Origin: Anaerolineaceae bacterium
Lineage (GTDB): Bacteria; Chloroflexota; Anaerolineae; Anaerolineales; Anaerolineaceae
Assembly (NCBI GenBank): GCA_012839565.1
Contig: DUMZ01000017.1
Location: 1-64,000 of the forward strand
Length of the DNA stretch: 64,000 nucleotides
Direction: 5' to 3'
Shown here: piece after piece, positions 1 to 8,834 of the stretch
Layout: every line of letters begins with the position of its first letter
Position numbering within the stretch: the first letter of the stretch is position 1
Translations under genes and position numbers: made by a program
Notes under the pieces: generated by a model
Told to the model about the DNA's origin: nothing
Databases searched by the model: none
Seen by the model: only the letters and a program-made list of their open reading frames with translations

Positions 1-1
1 A

Positions 2-1573
2 GTTGAATATCAGCTGTATCGCTACACGACGGACATTGCGTTAGCGGAGACCGTTGGTGCTCCAGTGACCCTGACCGCGCCTGACTGGGCATACACCTGG
101 GCAGATCAGTTGACGACGGACATCAACGGCAACACCTATACATACTATGTGCTTGAGCTGACAGCAGAAGAACCCGGCTTCACGAAGGACGAAGACGGTT
201 TGAACGTGACCAACACCTACAACTACGAAGATCCGGATGTATTGGAAGACGTGATGGCGACGAAGACTTGGATGCCTGTGGATCTTCTCGATTCACTAAA
301 AGTTCCTGTTACCTTCCAGCTCTATCGCTATACAACCGATCCTGCTTCACCTGAAATGGTTGGCGCAACTGTCGAACTTAATGCGACTGGTGGTTGGGTT
401 TATACTTGGGCAGACATGCCTACAACAGACACGATAGGCAACCCCTACACTTACTACGTTGAAGAAACAGTGACACCAGCAGGTTTCACAAAAACCGAAG
501 ATGGCTTAACGGTTACCAATACCTACATAATCCCAAGCGATGCTATCGTCGCAGAAAAAGTATGGGTTGGTGGTCCTGTTCCAAGACCCAATGTTTGGTT
601 CCAACTCTGGCGTTCTTGGACTCACGCTGGCACAACACATCACGAAATCGTGCCTGGCGCTGATATTCAAATGTTGCCAGATGGTACCTTTAGTGTGTTC
701 TGGACGGATATTGATATGGAAACCATTATCGGTATTCCATACATATTCTATGTGAAAGAAGTGGATGCGGCTGGGAATAGCTTTACACCTGAAAACTATA
801 CCAAACAAGAAGAAGGTTTGACGGTTACCAATACCTATGTGCCACCAATGATGATTGACCCACTTTACTTGAACAAAGTTTGGGAAGGCGGACAGGCTCC
901 TTATCCCGCCATTTATATCCATCTATACCGAAATATTCCTGGTGGAACACCCGAACCGGTAAGCGACCCATTCCCGCTGGACGGTGTAGCTGATCCTGGT
1001 TGTGTGTCCTCTTGTGAGATTAGTCCATGGAGATGGGTGGTACATAACTTACCATTGACCGACATTGATGGTAACCCGTATACCTACACCGTGCGTGAAA
1101 CTGACGCAAATGGTAACGATTACACACCAGAGAACTATGTGAAGTCTGTGGCTGGTTACACCATTACCAATACCTACTCAAGCCCACGTATTAATGTCAC
1201 CATGACAAAAGTCTGGTCTGGTGGGTCTGGTGTAAGGCCGACTATCCAGGTGCAGCTCTATCGAAATGGTGTGGCACATGGAAGCCCTGTGCAGTTGGTA
1301 CATCCGAACACGACACATACCTGGACAGGTTTGGAAAAGACCGATGCCAACGGTGTGGAATATCGCTACACAGTTGACGAAGTCGCGGTGCCTGCTGGCT
1401 ACTCGAAGAGTGTTGTTGGCTTAACGATCACTAACACGTTTACTGGCGGGAAACCACCTGAGGTACCCTATACTGGCGATGCAAACAACGCCTTGCTCTA
1501 TGGTGTTCTGGCGCTTAGCTCACTGGCAGGCTTTGGCGCAATCGTTGTAGGCAAACGCCGCAAGAAAAAATAA
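2..1573 (+). CDS. Cna_B-repeat surface protein with C-terminal sorting signal (5' end outside window)
   Basis: The reading frame is open to the left edge; the first in-window residues already belong to a repeat, so the start lies upstream. Five Cna_B-type beta-sandwich units are visible, each ending in a TNTY/TNTF strand. The Lys of a (T/E/N)K(V/T)W strand, the Glu in YxxxE and the Asn of TNTY are kept in most units, matching the Lys-Asn isopeptide chemistry known for this family. The C-terminus has VPYTG (an LPXTG variant), a hydrophobic stretch of about 22 residues and a KRRKKK tail, i.e. a sortase sorting signal. The product should be a rod-like, wall-linked adhesin or pilin-like stalk. 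A class B-type sortase follows 142 bp downstream and is the likely processing enzyme. Confidence 0.9.
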   Translation, partial: VEYQLYRYTTDIALAETVGAPVTLTAPDWAYTWADQLTTDINGNTYTYYVLELTAEEPGFTKDEDGLNVTNTYNYEDPDVLEDVMATKTWMPVDLLDSLKVPVTFQLYRYTTDPASPEMVGATVELNATGGWVYTWADMPTTDTIGNPYTYYVEETVTPAGFTKTEDGLTVTNTYIIPSDAIVAEKVWVGGPVPRPNVWFQLWRSWTHAGTTHHEIVPGADIQMLPDGTFSVFWTDIDMETIIGIPYIFYVKEVDAAGNSFTPENYTKQEEGLTVTNTYVPPMMIDPLYLNKVWEGGQAPYPAIYIHLYRNIPGGTPEPVSDPFPLDGVADPGCVSSCEISPWRWVVHNLPLTDIDGNPYTYTVRETDANGNDYTPENYVKSVAGYTITNTYSSPRINVTMTKVWSGGSGVRPTIQVQLYRNGVAHGSPVQLVHPNTTHTWTGLEKTDANGVEYRYTVDEVAVPAGYSKSVVGLTITNTFTGGKPPEVPYTGDANNALLYGVLALSSLAGFGAIVVGKRRKKK

Positions 1574-1587
1574 TTAGTTTTGATGAA

Positions 1588-1614
1588 CAGGCTGGGGCAA
1601 CTCGCCCCAGCCTG
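1588..1614 (+). terminator. Hairpin after the Cna_B gene
   Basis: A perfect 11-bp stem (CAGGCTGGGGC with GCCCCAGCCTG) and a 5-nt loop start 15 bp after the stop codon. The T-tract that follows is weak (GCTATTT), so this may be an imperfect terminator that lets some transcription reach the sortase gene. Confidence 0.65.
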
Positions 1615-1715
1615 GCTATTTAATCGCTTTGTAGTCAAATACTATAGGGAGTCAGTTAATTCAATCTGAGGGATAAAATAGTCCATCAGAAATATGATAG
1701 AAAAGAATTTATCAA

Positions 1716-2660
1716 ATGACCGAGAAAAACGAAGAAACAAATACAGATGCGTCATCTAAAAAAACGTCAGAAGAGAAAAAAGCAGGAAAAAACCGTGTAT
1801 TAAGCATTGTCGCAGTGTTGCTCCTGGTTAGCTTTATTGTTTTTGCTTATTTGTTCCTGAAAGAATCTGTGCCTTATTGGATTGGCAATAAATCCTATTC
1901 GGACATGAATAAAAAAGCAGTTAGTCTCAAAAAAATTGAAGGTGATTCAATAATGGCGATTGCCGAGAGTTATATGCAAACACAGGTCGCGTTGCCGACT
2001 GCAACGTATGTGCCCGGCATGCCCGAGATGACTCCTACACCAATCCCAACGCTGACTGCGGACCAACTTGACCTTTTACGAATCCAGTCCTTAATCGAGG
2101 TTGATTTCGACTATCTTCAAGATATAAACCCGGATATTATCGGATGGATATTCATGGAAAGGGAAAATATCAACTATCCTATCGTCCAGGGGCAAGATAA
2201 CTACTTTTATCTTACCCGTTTGCCTGATAAAACGCCAAATCGTTTGGGGTCTATCTTCATGGAACGCGATAACAAGCCCGATTTTAGCGACGATACAACC
2301 GTTCTTTTTGGTCACAACATGCTGGATGATTCCATGTTTGCGCCCCTGGAGTATTACCGCGAACAATGGTATTACGATGAGCACCCGTACCTGTATATTT
2401 TAACCCCGCAAGCAATTTACCGTGTGGAAGTTTTCGCGGGTTATGTGGTGCAAGCGAAAGATATCGAATCGCTTCATCAAACTTTTGAAAGCATTGAAGA
2501 AAAACGCGAATTTATCGCTGATTCTATACTGCGTTCCACATTTGAGAGCAATGTTCATATTGATGATGACGACCGCCTTATAAGCCTTTTTACCTGCGCC
2601 TATGATTATTCTGACGCGCGCTATGTGGTGCAAGGCAAACTGGTGCAGTTAACGCCCTAA
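1716..2660 (+). CDS. Class B-type sortase
   Basis: A 314-residue membrane-anchored transpeptidase that cleaves sorting signals and joins the protein to an amine acceptor. A charged cytoplasmic tail (1-26) is followed by one membrane segment (about 28-47), a Pro/Thr-rich spacer (95-115) and the sortase barrel. The catalytic triad is visible: His200 in LFGHNM, Cys294 in SLFTC and Arg302 in SDARYVV. The long insert between His and Cys and the overall length fit class B rather than class A. The adjacent Cna_B protein with its VPYTG signal is the obvious substrate (inference). The ribosome site is weak (AAAGAA). A hairpin with T5 closes the unit downstream. Confidence 0.9.
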   Translation: MTEKNEETNTDASSKKTSEEKKAGKNRVLSIVAVLLLVSFIVFAYLFLKESVPYWIGNKSYSDMNKKAVSLKKIEGDSIMAIAESYMQTQVALPTATYVPGMPEMTPTPIPTLTADQLDLLRIQSLIEVDFDYLQDINPDIIGWIFMERENINYPIVQGQDNYFYLTRLPDKTPNRLGSIFMERDNKPDFSDDTTVLFGHNMLDDSMFAPLEYYREQWYYDEHPYLYILTPQAIYRVEVFAGYVVQAKDIESLHQTFESIEEKREFIADSILRSTFESNVHIDDDDRLISLFTCAYDYSDARYVVQGKLVQLTP

Positions 2661-2688
2661 TAAACCCTTATAATATTCAAAACAAAAC

Positions 2689-2725
2689 CACCAAGCCTTT
2701 TGTGTCAACATGGCCTGGTGTTTTT
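2689..2725 (+). terminator. Intrinsic terminator of the sortase gene
   Basis: CACCAAGCC pairs with GGCCTGGTG (one A-C mismatch) across a 14-nt loop and is followed directly by TTTTT. It sits 28 bp after the sortase stop and before the convergent hydrolase gene. Confidence 0.6.
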
Positions 2726-2770
2726 AGTTTAAGCTATAAAGCGCACATTTTTGTGCAATATTTCTTTGTG

Positions 2771-3622
2771 TTATTTGTGTTGCTCGTCAATCCAGTCCAG
2801 GAAAGCGTTGATGGCGATTTCTTTATCGGGTTCGTTATGTGTTTCGTGGTATGCGCCATTCCAGACTTTGAAGGTGATGGGTGCGTCAGGCTTGGTGCCT
2901 TTCATAAAGCTTTCTGATCCAGCGATAGGGCAGATTGCGTCCGCGCTGCCATGGGCCAGGAAAAGGGGCAGTTGCCATTCACTAGCGTGGGCTAAAACAT
3001 ATTCAGCGCCATCAATCAGGAAGGCGCCCAAAGCGACGCTGGCCTGGTCGTGTACCAGGGGGTCATTGACGTAGGTTTTTACAATTTGCTTATTACGCGA
3101 AAGCTGCGCGGTGTCCAGCGCGTTGGGCACGGTGAGATTAGGCAAAATCCCCTTGAGAATATCGACCAAAACCTTTTGCATCTTGCTGGTCGTGTTGGTG
3201 TCCAAGGGGGGGCTGGTGGCGATAATACCCGCGATATCCGGTTTGGCAGTCAGCCCAAAATAGAGCACTTCAAGCGCGCCCAGGCTGTGCCCGTAAAGGA
3301 AGATGGGTTTGTCGCCACAAAGCGACTGCGCGTAGCCAAGCATTTCTTGCAGGTCTGCCATCAGTTGCGTTGATTTGCCAATAACGCCTCGTTTGCCTTC
3401 GGTCTGCCCATGTCCACGCTGGTCAAAGCCAATCATGCAAAAACCACGCGAAATGGCCATGCTAGCGACGTGTTCGTAACGCTCGATATGTTCGCCCAAG
3501 CCATGCACAAGCAGGATACAGGCCTGGCAAGTGGCGGGTTCGCCCCAAATCTTGACGTATAAGGGTTTGCCATCCGACATGGTATGGCTGGTAATGACGG
3601 TGTTTGATTTAGAATCTTCCAT
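2771..3622 (-). CDS. Alpha/beta hydrolase, monoacylglycerol lipase-like
   Basis: A 283-residue serine hydrolase of the Hydrolase_4 (lysophospholipase/monoglyceride lipase) group. The oxyanion motif VHGLGEH lies at 39-45, the nucleophile elbow GHSLG has Ser113, Asp228 is in HGSADAICP, and His259 completes the triad near the C-terminus. There is no signal peptide, so it should act in the cytoplasm on acylglycerols or small esters; the substrate cannot be read from the sequence. The start codon shares one base with the stop of the upstream S9 peptidase gene (TAATG), implying translational coupling and one transcript. Confidence 0.88.
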   Translation of the reverse strand: MEDSKSNTVITSHTMSDGKPLYVKIWGEPATCQACILLVHGLGEHIERYEHVASMAISRGFCMIGFDQRGHGQTEGKRGVIGKSTQLMADLQEMLGYAQSLCGDKPIFLYGHSLGALEVLYFGLTAKPDIAGIIATSPPLDTNTTSKMQKVLVDILKGILPNLTVPNALDTAQLSRNKQIVKTYVNDPLVHDQASVALGAFLIDGAEYVLAHASEWQLPLFLAHGSADAICPIAGSESFMKGTKPDAPITFKVWNGAYHETHNEPDKEIAINAFLDWIDEQHK

Positions 3623-5523
3623 TATTTCTCACTTGTAGAATTGCCGATGACCATCTCTTTGAGACAGGCATCGATAGTATTGTAATAATCGATTAGGTTT
3701 TCAGCTTGTCTAAAGCCATGACCTTCTCCTTCGTAAACGCGGTAAAGATGGGGCACATTGTTGGCTTTGAGTTGTTCAACCAGACTGTCGCTTTGCGCCT
3801 GGGGCACGACGGGGTCTGCTGAGCCCTGGAAAAGTAGCAGCGCGTCGCGAATCTTGTCGGCATGAAATACCGGCGAGCGCGCCTGCCATTCATCGTGATG
3901 TTCGGGCAGGGCGCCAAGCAGACTGGTGTTGTAGTGGGATTCAAATTTATGGGTATCTTCTTCCAGCATAAAGAGATTAGATACCCCATAGCGACTGATG
4001 CCCAGTTTGAAAAAGCCGGGATGGTGGATGAGCGCGTTCAGCACGGTAAACCCACCCGCGCTGCCACCCATGATAACCAGATTGCTGGGGTCAGCCAAAC
4101 CGGCATCAATCAATGCCTGTGTGCCTTCGATAGCGTCCTGTAGGTCAATTTTGCCCCAGTTATTTTGTAAAGCGTTTCGGTAGGATTTGCCATAACCGGT
4201 GCTGCCGCGGTAGTTTAGCTTAAACACGGCATAGCCACGGCTGGTGAAAAAGGCGGTACTCATATCAAAATCATTGTAGTTTGCGGATGTGGGTCCACCG
4301 TGAATGATTGTGATGACCGGTGGCAAACCTTCCGCGGTGTAATCAGGGTTGGTGGGTGGATAATAAAAGCCATACACTTCCACGCCATCGCTGCTTTGCC
4401 AGCTAAAAGGGCTGGCAATCGCGAAGTACCCAACGGGCAAGGCTTCAGCCATGCTCTTAAAAATGATATCTGTGCTGTCAGGGTGTATTCGTACGATTTG
4501 AGAGTCTTCAGCAGAAGACTGCGCGATGAAGGCAATTTCGCCCCTGGCAGACACGCTAAGCTGGTCGAGCCAGGTAAAATCGCCGATATCAACCGTGGTG
4601 ATGGCATTTTCTTCTGAATGTCTTTTGAGAAGATTGAGCTTTTTAAGGCTTAAAGTGCCCAGGTCGTTATCGATATAGTAAATGGCAAGGCTGTCTGGCG
4701 CCCAGGCGAGTGTGTGTTGGCCAGCAATCCAGGCCGGTTGCAGGAGACTTTTTTGGCTAATGAAAGTCAGCTTGCTTTTGGTGCGCAGGTCGTAAACGAT
4801 AAGGTCATCAAATTCACCGGTGTTTGCCAGCCACGCCAGGAAGTTTCCACAGGGTGAAAAACTGGCCTGATAGCAGGCGTATTCACCGAAACCGTCCAGC
4901 GTTTGAATCTCGCTTAGGCTAAGACTTTGTGGGTCGAGTTTGGCGATTTTTAGGCTTGTACCATCCCAGGGCATGTTGGGGTGGTTCCACTCAATCCAAG
5001 CGAGATGGCGGTCATCTGGACTTAGGCAGGGGTTGAGATAAAAGTCCGCGCCTTCCTGCAGGATGACAGGCCAGGTTTTGCCATCGGCGCGTGTGGCGGC
5101 AAGGCGGTCAATGCCATCATAGCTATGCGCGTAGATAACAAAGTCTTTGTTGTGTGAGAGAACAGGCGTCGCGGCGCTGCCAAAGCCTGGGGTGATGGCC
5201 TGGGGTGCGCCATCCTGGTAGCTTTTGCGGTAAAGGCGACCGTTGCGGTCGGTGAAGATGACGCCATCTTCCGCGGCAAAAAACTCACCGCCACCGTAAG
5301 CGATGCCACCGCTGGGCTTGTTGTTTTCGTCGGTCAGTGGGTAGGGCAAGGCGTCTTTTGGCTTGGCGAAAAGCGTCGTTTGTCCTTCAAACGATTGAGA
5401 CCATACCAAGGTGTCGCTGCCACGCGCCCATTGCACGTCATTCAGGCGGATGCCCACACTAAGCATCTCAGCGCTGATTTGCGATGGCCAGGTGCCAAAA
5501 GGTCGAATTTCTTTGTCTGTCAT
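3622..5523 (-). CDS. S9 family peptidase (acylaminoacyl-peptidase / prolyl oligopeptidase type)
   Basis: A 633-residue cytoplasmic serine peptidase. Residues about 20-360 form a WD-like beta-propeller (repeated SPDDRHLAW / SPCGNFLAW strands) that gates the active site. The C-terminal alpha/beta-hydrolase domain has Ser488 in GGSAGG, Asp570 in QGSADPVVP and His602 in GEGHGF; the HGGPTS oxyanion loop is at 408-413. The family trims short peptides or acylated N-termini. The ribosome site AAGGA precedes the ATG. It heads a two-gene unit with the lipase-like hydrolase. Its true specificity (dipeptidyl versus acylaminoacyl) is not readable. Confidence 0.9.
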   Translation of the reverse strand: MTDKEIRPFGTWPSQISAEMLSVGIRLNDVQWARGSDTLVWSQSFEGQTTLFAKPKDALPYPLTDENNKPSGGIAYGGGEFFAAEDGVIFTDRNGRLYRKSYQDGAPQAITPGFGSAATPVLSHNKDFVIYAHSYDGIDRLAATRADGKTWPVILQEGADFYLNPCLSPDDRHLAWIEWNHPNMPWDGTSLKIAKLDPQSLSLSEIQTLDGFGEYACYQASFSPCGNFLAWLANTGEFDDLIVYDLRTKSKLTFISQKSLLQPAWIAGQHTLAWAPDSLAIYYIDNDLGTLSLKKLNLLKRHSEENAITTVDIGDFTWLDQLSVSARGEIAFIAQSSAEDSQIVRIHPDSTDIIFKSMAEALPVGYFAIASPFSWQSSDGVEVYGFYYPPTNPDYTAEGLPPVITIIHGGPTSANYNDFDMSTAFFTSRGYAVFKLNYRGSTGYGKSYRNALQNNWGKIDLQDAIEGTQALIDAGLADPSNLVIMGGSAGGFTVLNALIHHPGFFKLGISRYGVSNLFMLEEDTHKFESHYNTSLLGALPEHHDEWQARSPVFHADKIRDALLLFQGSADPVVPQAQSDSLVEQLKANNVPHLYRVYEGEGHGFRQAENLIDYYNTIDACLKEMVIGNSTSEK

Positions 5524-5666
5524 AGGCGAATCCTTATTGTCTTTGGCTTAATCATATCAGGCTTTGCCTCAAAACGCTCGGATTTTAGAGATAGCTTTAA
5601 TACAGTTCAAATCTGTCTTGCTGGAGGCCGAGACAGATCAAACGGAAAAGAATCACAATAAAAATT

Positions 5667-5701
5667 GTTCCTGCCAAATAGTTGTGCTATTTGGCAGGAA
5701 C
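5667..5701 (-). terminator. Intrinsic terminator of the LUD-domain gene
   Basis: A perfect 15-bp stem (GTTCCTGCCAAATAG / CTATTTGGCAGGAAC) with a 5-nt loop. On the minus strand it is followed by AATTTTTATT. It begins 1 bp after the stop codon of the LUD gene. Confidence 0.9.
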
Positions 5702-5702
5702 A

Positions 5703-6311
5703 TTAATAACCCAGGTTTTCGTGAATCAATATGATTTCATATTCCGCGCCGGTAGGTTTGTGCCAAAGCACCGATAAATTACGGCAAATGCGGTGTGGGC
5801 GATTACAATCATAGCATTTATCACCTTTTATGGCGCAAGGGGTGTCCACACCCAAACGCTGAGCGTTGAGCGGGGCGGCAACGTTGCGCGCGCGATACAG
5901 CGCGTCTTCAAAAGTTGGGGCAATTTTGTTTTCGCCAATCACCAGGTAAATTTTTTGATGACCGTGACTGATGGCCGCCACGCGGTTGCCCGTGCCATCA
6001 ATGTTGATAATTTCACCGGTTTCAGCTATCCCGTTCACCGAACTGATGTAAATTTCCGCGTCGCGAACCTTCTTTAATGTTTCTGCCCTGCTAAGGTTAT
6101 TCTGCGGAAACCAGTGCCAGTGAACCGCGTTTTTCTCGGAAAGCAGGTCAAATAATCCCATCGCTTCCAGTGTTTTGGAACCGCCAAAGCCAACATGGCA
6201 ATTTTGAATGGCTTCTGTCAGGTAAAGGCTGGCTTCTTTGGCAGTCGAAAATTCGCGCACCGTATAGCCCAGGTGTTCAAGGGTTTTTATCAGTTTGCTG
6301 AAGTCTTTCAT
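5703..6311 (-). CDS. LUD (LutC/YkgG-like) domain protein
   Basis: About 202 residues, covered by one LUD domain (DUF162), the fold of the LutC subunit of lactate-utilisation complexes. The N-terminal helix, the GFGGSKTLEAMGL segment and a Cys-rich C-terminal stretch (CAIKGDKCYDCNRPHRICR) are typical of stand-alone LUD proteins in anaerobes. I chose the ATG at 6311 because GGAG lies about 10 nt upstream of it; an in-frame TTG at 6320 would sit only 1 nt from that site. lutA and lutB are not nearby, so a lactate role is not supported and the function stays open. Confidence 0.85.
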   Translation of the reverse strand: MKDFSKLIKTLEHLGYTVREFSTAKEASLYLTEAIQNCHVGFGGSKTLEAMGLFDLLSEKNAVHWHWFPQNNLSRAETLKKVRDAEIYISSVNGIAETGEIINIDGTGNRVAAISHGHQKIYLVIGENKIAPTFEDALYRARNVAAPLNAQRLGVDTPCAIKGDKCYDCNRPHRICRNLSVLWHKPTGAEYEIILIHENLGY

Positions 6312-6365
6312 GCTACTCAATCTCCTTTTTCAGTTGAACCAGTGTTAAACATGAGCCTCGCAGTG

Positions 6366-6716
6366 TTAATCCATGTTGAGAATTAACGCTATCATCTCGA
6401 TATCTTCATTACCCGTGTTGCGGATGCCATGCTGGCAACCGTTGGGGCAGATGGCGACATCACCGGGACCGATGGGCAGCCACTCGCCTTTTTCCAGCAC
6501 TTCACCGTTGCCACTGAGAATGAAAAAGGTTTCCTGTTCGCCTTCGTGGACATGCACGCCGATAGAACTGCCGGGTGGGATGCGCATGTGGGCGAAAAGG
6601 CGACCTTTGCCATGAAATTCTTCGGGCTGCAAAAATGCGGTGCGATAGATGGTGCCTTCACCGCCCAAAAGGGCAGGGCTGGGGATAGTTGTTAAGGTGT
6701 CTTTTCGTTTAATCAT
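6366..6716 (-). CDS. Single-domain cupin protein
   Basis: A 116-residue one-domain cupin. Motif 1 carries the metal ligands His55, His57 and Glu61 (VHVHEGEQE) and motif 2 carries His96 (CPNGCQHG), so a mononuclear metal site is intact. Small cupins of this type act as isomerases, dioxygenases or ligand sensors; nothing here separates these. The ribosome site AGGAGA is well placed. It lies 54 bp upstream of the LUD gene on the same strand and may be co-transcribed with it. Confidence 0.8.
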   Translation of the reverse strand: MIKRKDTLTTIPSPALLGGEGTIYRTAFLQPEEFHGKGRLFAHMRIPPGSSIGVHVHEGEQETFFILSGNGEVLEKGEWLPIGPGDVAICPNGCQHGIRNTGNEDIEMIALILNMD

Positions 6717-6806
6717 AATGTCTCCTAAGCCTTATTAAACCACAAAGTTCGCGCTTGAGAATGCGTAAAGCGTTAAGAATGGAAACAGAAACTAAGAAAA
6801 TATGGG

Positions 6807-7838
6807 CTATTGTCGATATGCGGTCAGGATATTGTAATCCTTGTCGATTTCCACAATAAAGTCGCCATATAGCGTTTTCATCTCCCCGTCATCCTGGTAA
6901 GCGATGAAATAGCTTGATGTGGCATAACGCCCATTCCAGCGCGCGTTGTAAACGTTAAGCATGATCAGGGGGAATTTGCCTTCAAGCACGCGCTCATTCT
7001 TTGCCAACGTGTTTTCAATGATGGCGTTGGTTTCAGCTTGATACGCTTCCAGGATGGCTTCAATAGCTGGAGAAGGCTGGACAGGCAAGGTGGCTGGCTG
7101 AACGCCTTCCAGGATTTTCAATGAGAAAGGCTGGTCGTCGAAGCTTTCAAAATCGAAATCTGTATGCTTTTTAATACAAGCGAGAAACAGGGCGCCGATT
7201 GCGTAGGACACAATTCGGATGGGCAGATAGCTGGCTGGGTCCAAAACGGCTTTTAACGCGCCATTCCATTTGGCTTGCGCTTTGGCAGGGTCGAGTTGTT
7301 CCAGCGCGCGCATTTCGACGTAATTGGCGCTTCCTTCAATTTGCTCGATTCGCGCTTCATAGTCGTATTCATAGGGGTGCTTTTGGGATCGGGTTTTTCT
7401 GGATTGCAATAGGGTTTCAAAATCCGCTGAAGAATCGCTATCCAACGTGGCGGAGATGAGTTTGGCTTCCTGAAGTTTCGCGGAGAGATTGTCACTTGAA
7501 TACTGGTAATGCAAGAGCGCTTCTTTTTCGTTGGGCCAGCGCGACTCGCCTGATGCGTTTTGGAAAGCATGAAACATTTCGTGGATTATTGACGCGCTGA
7601 GTTGGTCCCAGTCGCTGGGCACTTCGGGAAGATACCAGATAGCGATGTGTTCGCCGTTGTACTGGATGGCAGTATTCGCCAGGAAAGCACCCGTTTTTTC
7701 AATGTAGGCGCCATCAAAAAAGCATTCCGTATCGTTGTAAACCGCGAACTTTGTTGGTTGAAAACCACGCCATAAACGTGAAAAATCCACCCGATCGACG
7801 CGCGTTTTTAGCTCTTGCCAGGCAACAGAAAGGTCCAT
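6807..7838 (-). CDS. Putative gluzincin-like zinc metallopeptidase
   Basis: A 343-residue protein without signal peptide or membrane segments. HEMFH at 86-90 matches the HExxH zinc site, and EGSANYVE (Glu168, Glu175) about 80 residues later could supply the third ligand, as in gluzincins. I do not recognise a named family. It follows the ECF transporter T gene by 66 bp on the same strand and has its own GGAG site, so it may be the last gene of that operon. The function is a guess from the motif. Confidence 0.6.
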   Translation of the reverse strand: MDLSVAWQELKTRVDRVDFSRLWRGFQPTKFAVYNDTECFFDGAYIEKTGAFLANTAIQYNGEHIAIWYLPEVPSDWDQLSASIIHEMFHAFQNASGESRWPNEKEALLHYQYSSDNLSAKLQEAKLISATLDSDSSADFETLLQSRKTRSQKHPYEYDYEARIEQIEGSANYVEMRALEQLDPAKAQAKWNGALKAVLDPASYLPIRIVSYAIGALFLACIKKHTDFDFESFDDQPFSLKILEGVQPATLPVQPSPAIEAILEAYQAETNAIIENTLAKNERVLEGKFPLIMLNVYNARWNGRYATSSYFIAYQDDGEMKTLYGDFIVEIDKDYNILTAYRQ

Positions 7839-7904
7839 TTTATTTACTCCGTTTTGAAACTAAGAAAAAAGTTGTGTTTATGTTGGCGCGAAAGCCCAAG
7901 AGGT

Positions 7905-8780
7905 TTACTTGTTAAACAAGCCATAAAACCAGCCTGGCACGCTGAACAGGCGCATGTCGAAGCGGAAAGCGAGCAACAGGACTGTGGCGAGCATGAGAAC
8001 TGAAAAGACAATCAGTGCCCAGTCCCACCAGTTGAATTTAAGTTCATAGAGCCAGGTGCGTTTTTGTTCACCGAAGCCCCGCAAGTCCATGGCGTTGGCG
8101 ATGTCTTCGCTGGAGACAATGGCATTCATGGTTACCGGAATAAGCAAAGGCGCGACACGGCGAATTTTCTTGATAAAATTTCCTTTTCCACCGTCCAGTT
8201 CAAAACCACGCGCGCGTTGGGCGTCCAAAGTCACCTGGAAGTTTCTCGCCAGGGTTGGAATAAAGCGGAAAGAGAGCTCCATGGTGTAGGCGAGACGGTC
8301 GGGCATGCCTAATTTACTGAAGGTAACCCCATAAGCACGGGAGTCCATGGTGTAGGGAATGATGATAAAAGCGAGTGAAATGGAAAGGATGCGCATCAGT
8401 TGCGAGATTGCAAACCATACGCGTTCAACGGTCAAGCCAAAGGTGAAGTGTTTGCCAAAGAGATCAAATCCACCCGGCCAAACCAGCTGACCGCCCGGAG
8501 GCACCACGCCACCAGCCCCACCGCCAGTGATGATGGTGTTGACGACAATCATTGTGAAAAGCATGATAGAAATCATGAACCAGCCCACTTTGGTGTCTTT
8601 CCAGGTGAGACGGGCCATCAGATACCAGGTGATGGCGATGAGAAAGAGGACGAACAGGATGATGGGATTCCAGGTTGCGGTAGCTGCAAACAGCAAGGCG
8701 AACGAGAATATGAAACGTGCCCGCGGATCAATGTGATCCATGGGACTGTTGCGAAAACGATAATTCCAGCTTACCAGCAT
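7905..8780 (-). CDS. ecfT: ECF transporter transmembrane (T) component
   Basis: A 291-residue CbiQ/EcfT-family membrane protein linking the ATPases to the substrate-binding S component. Five to six hydrophobic segments are visible. The coupling-helix signatures are QRARGFELDG (canonical Ala-Arg-Gly) and MDLRGFG (second motif, Ala replaced by Leu). It follows the S gene by 54 bp and completes the set A1A2-S-T in one minus-strand operon, so this is a dedicated (group I-like) ECF transporter. Substrate is unknown. Confidence 0.9.
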   Translation of the reverse strand: MLVSWNYRFRNSPMDHIDPRARFIFSFALLFAATATWNPIILFVLFLIAITWYLMARLTWKDTKVGWFMISIMLFTMIVVNTIITGGGAGGVVPPGGQLVWPGGFDLFGKHFTFGLTVERVWFAISQLMRILSISLAFIIIPYTMDSRAYGVTFSKLGMPDRLAYTMELSFRFIPTLARNFQVTLDAQRARGFELDGGKGNFIKKIRRVAPLLIPVTMNAIVSSEDIANAMDLRGFGEQKRTWLYELKFNWWDWALIVFSVLMLATVLLLAFRFDMRLFSVPGWFYGLFNK

Positions 8781-8834
8781 TTGATACGTCCTTGAGGGCG
8801 ATTCTTAAAAATCGCCCTCACTAAAAACTTAAAA

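Noticed and set aside
506..922. 138-codon minus-strand frame in the Cna_B gene
   Set aside because: A shadow of the repeat-coding strand with no ribosome site or protein-like pattern.
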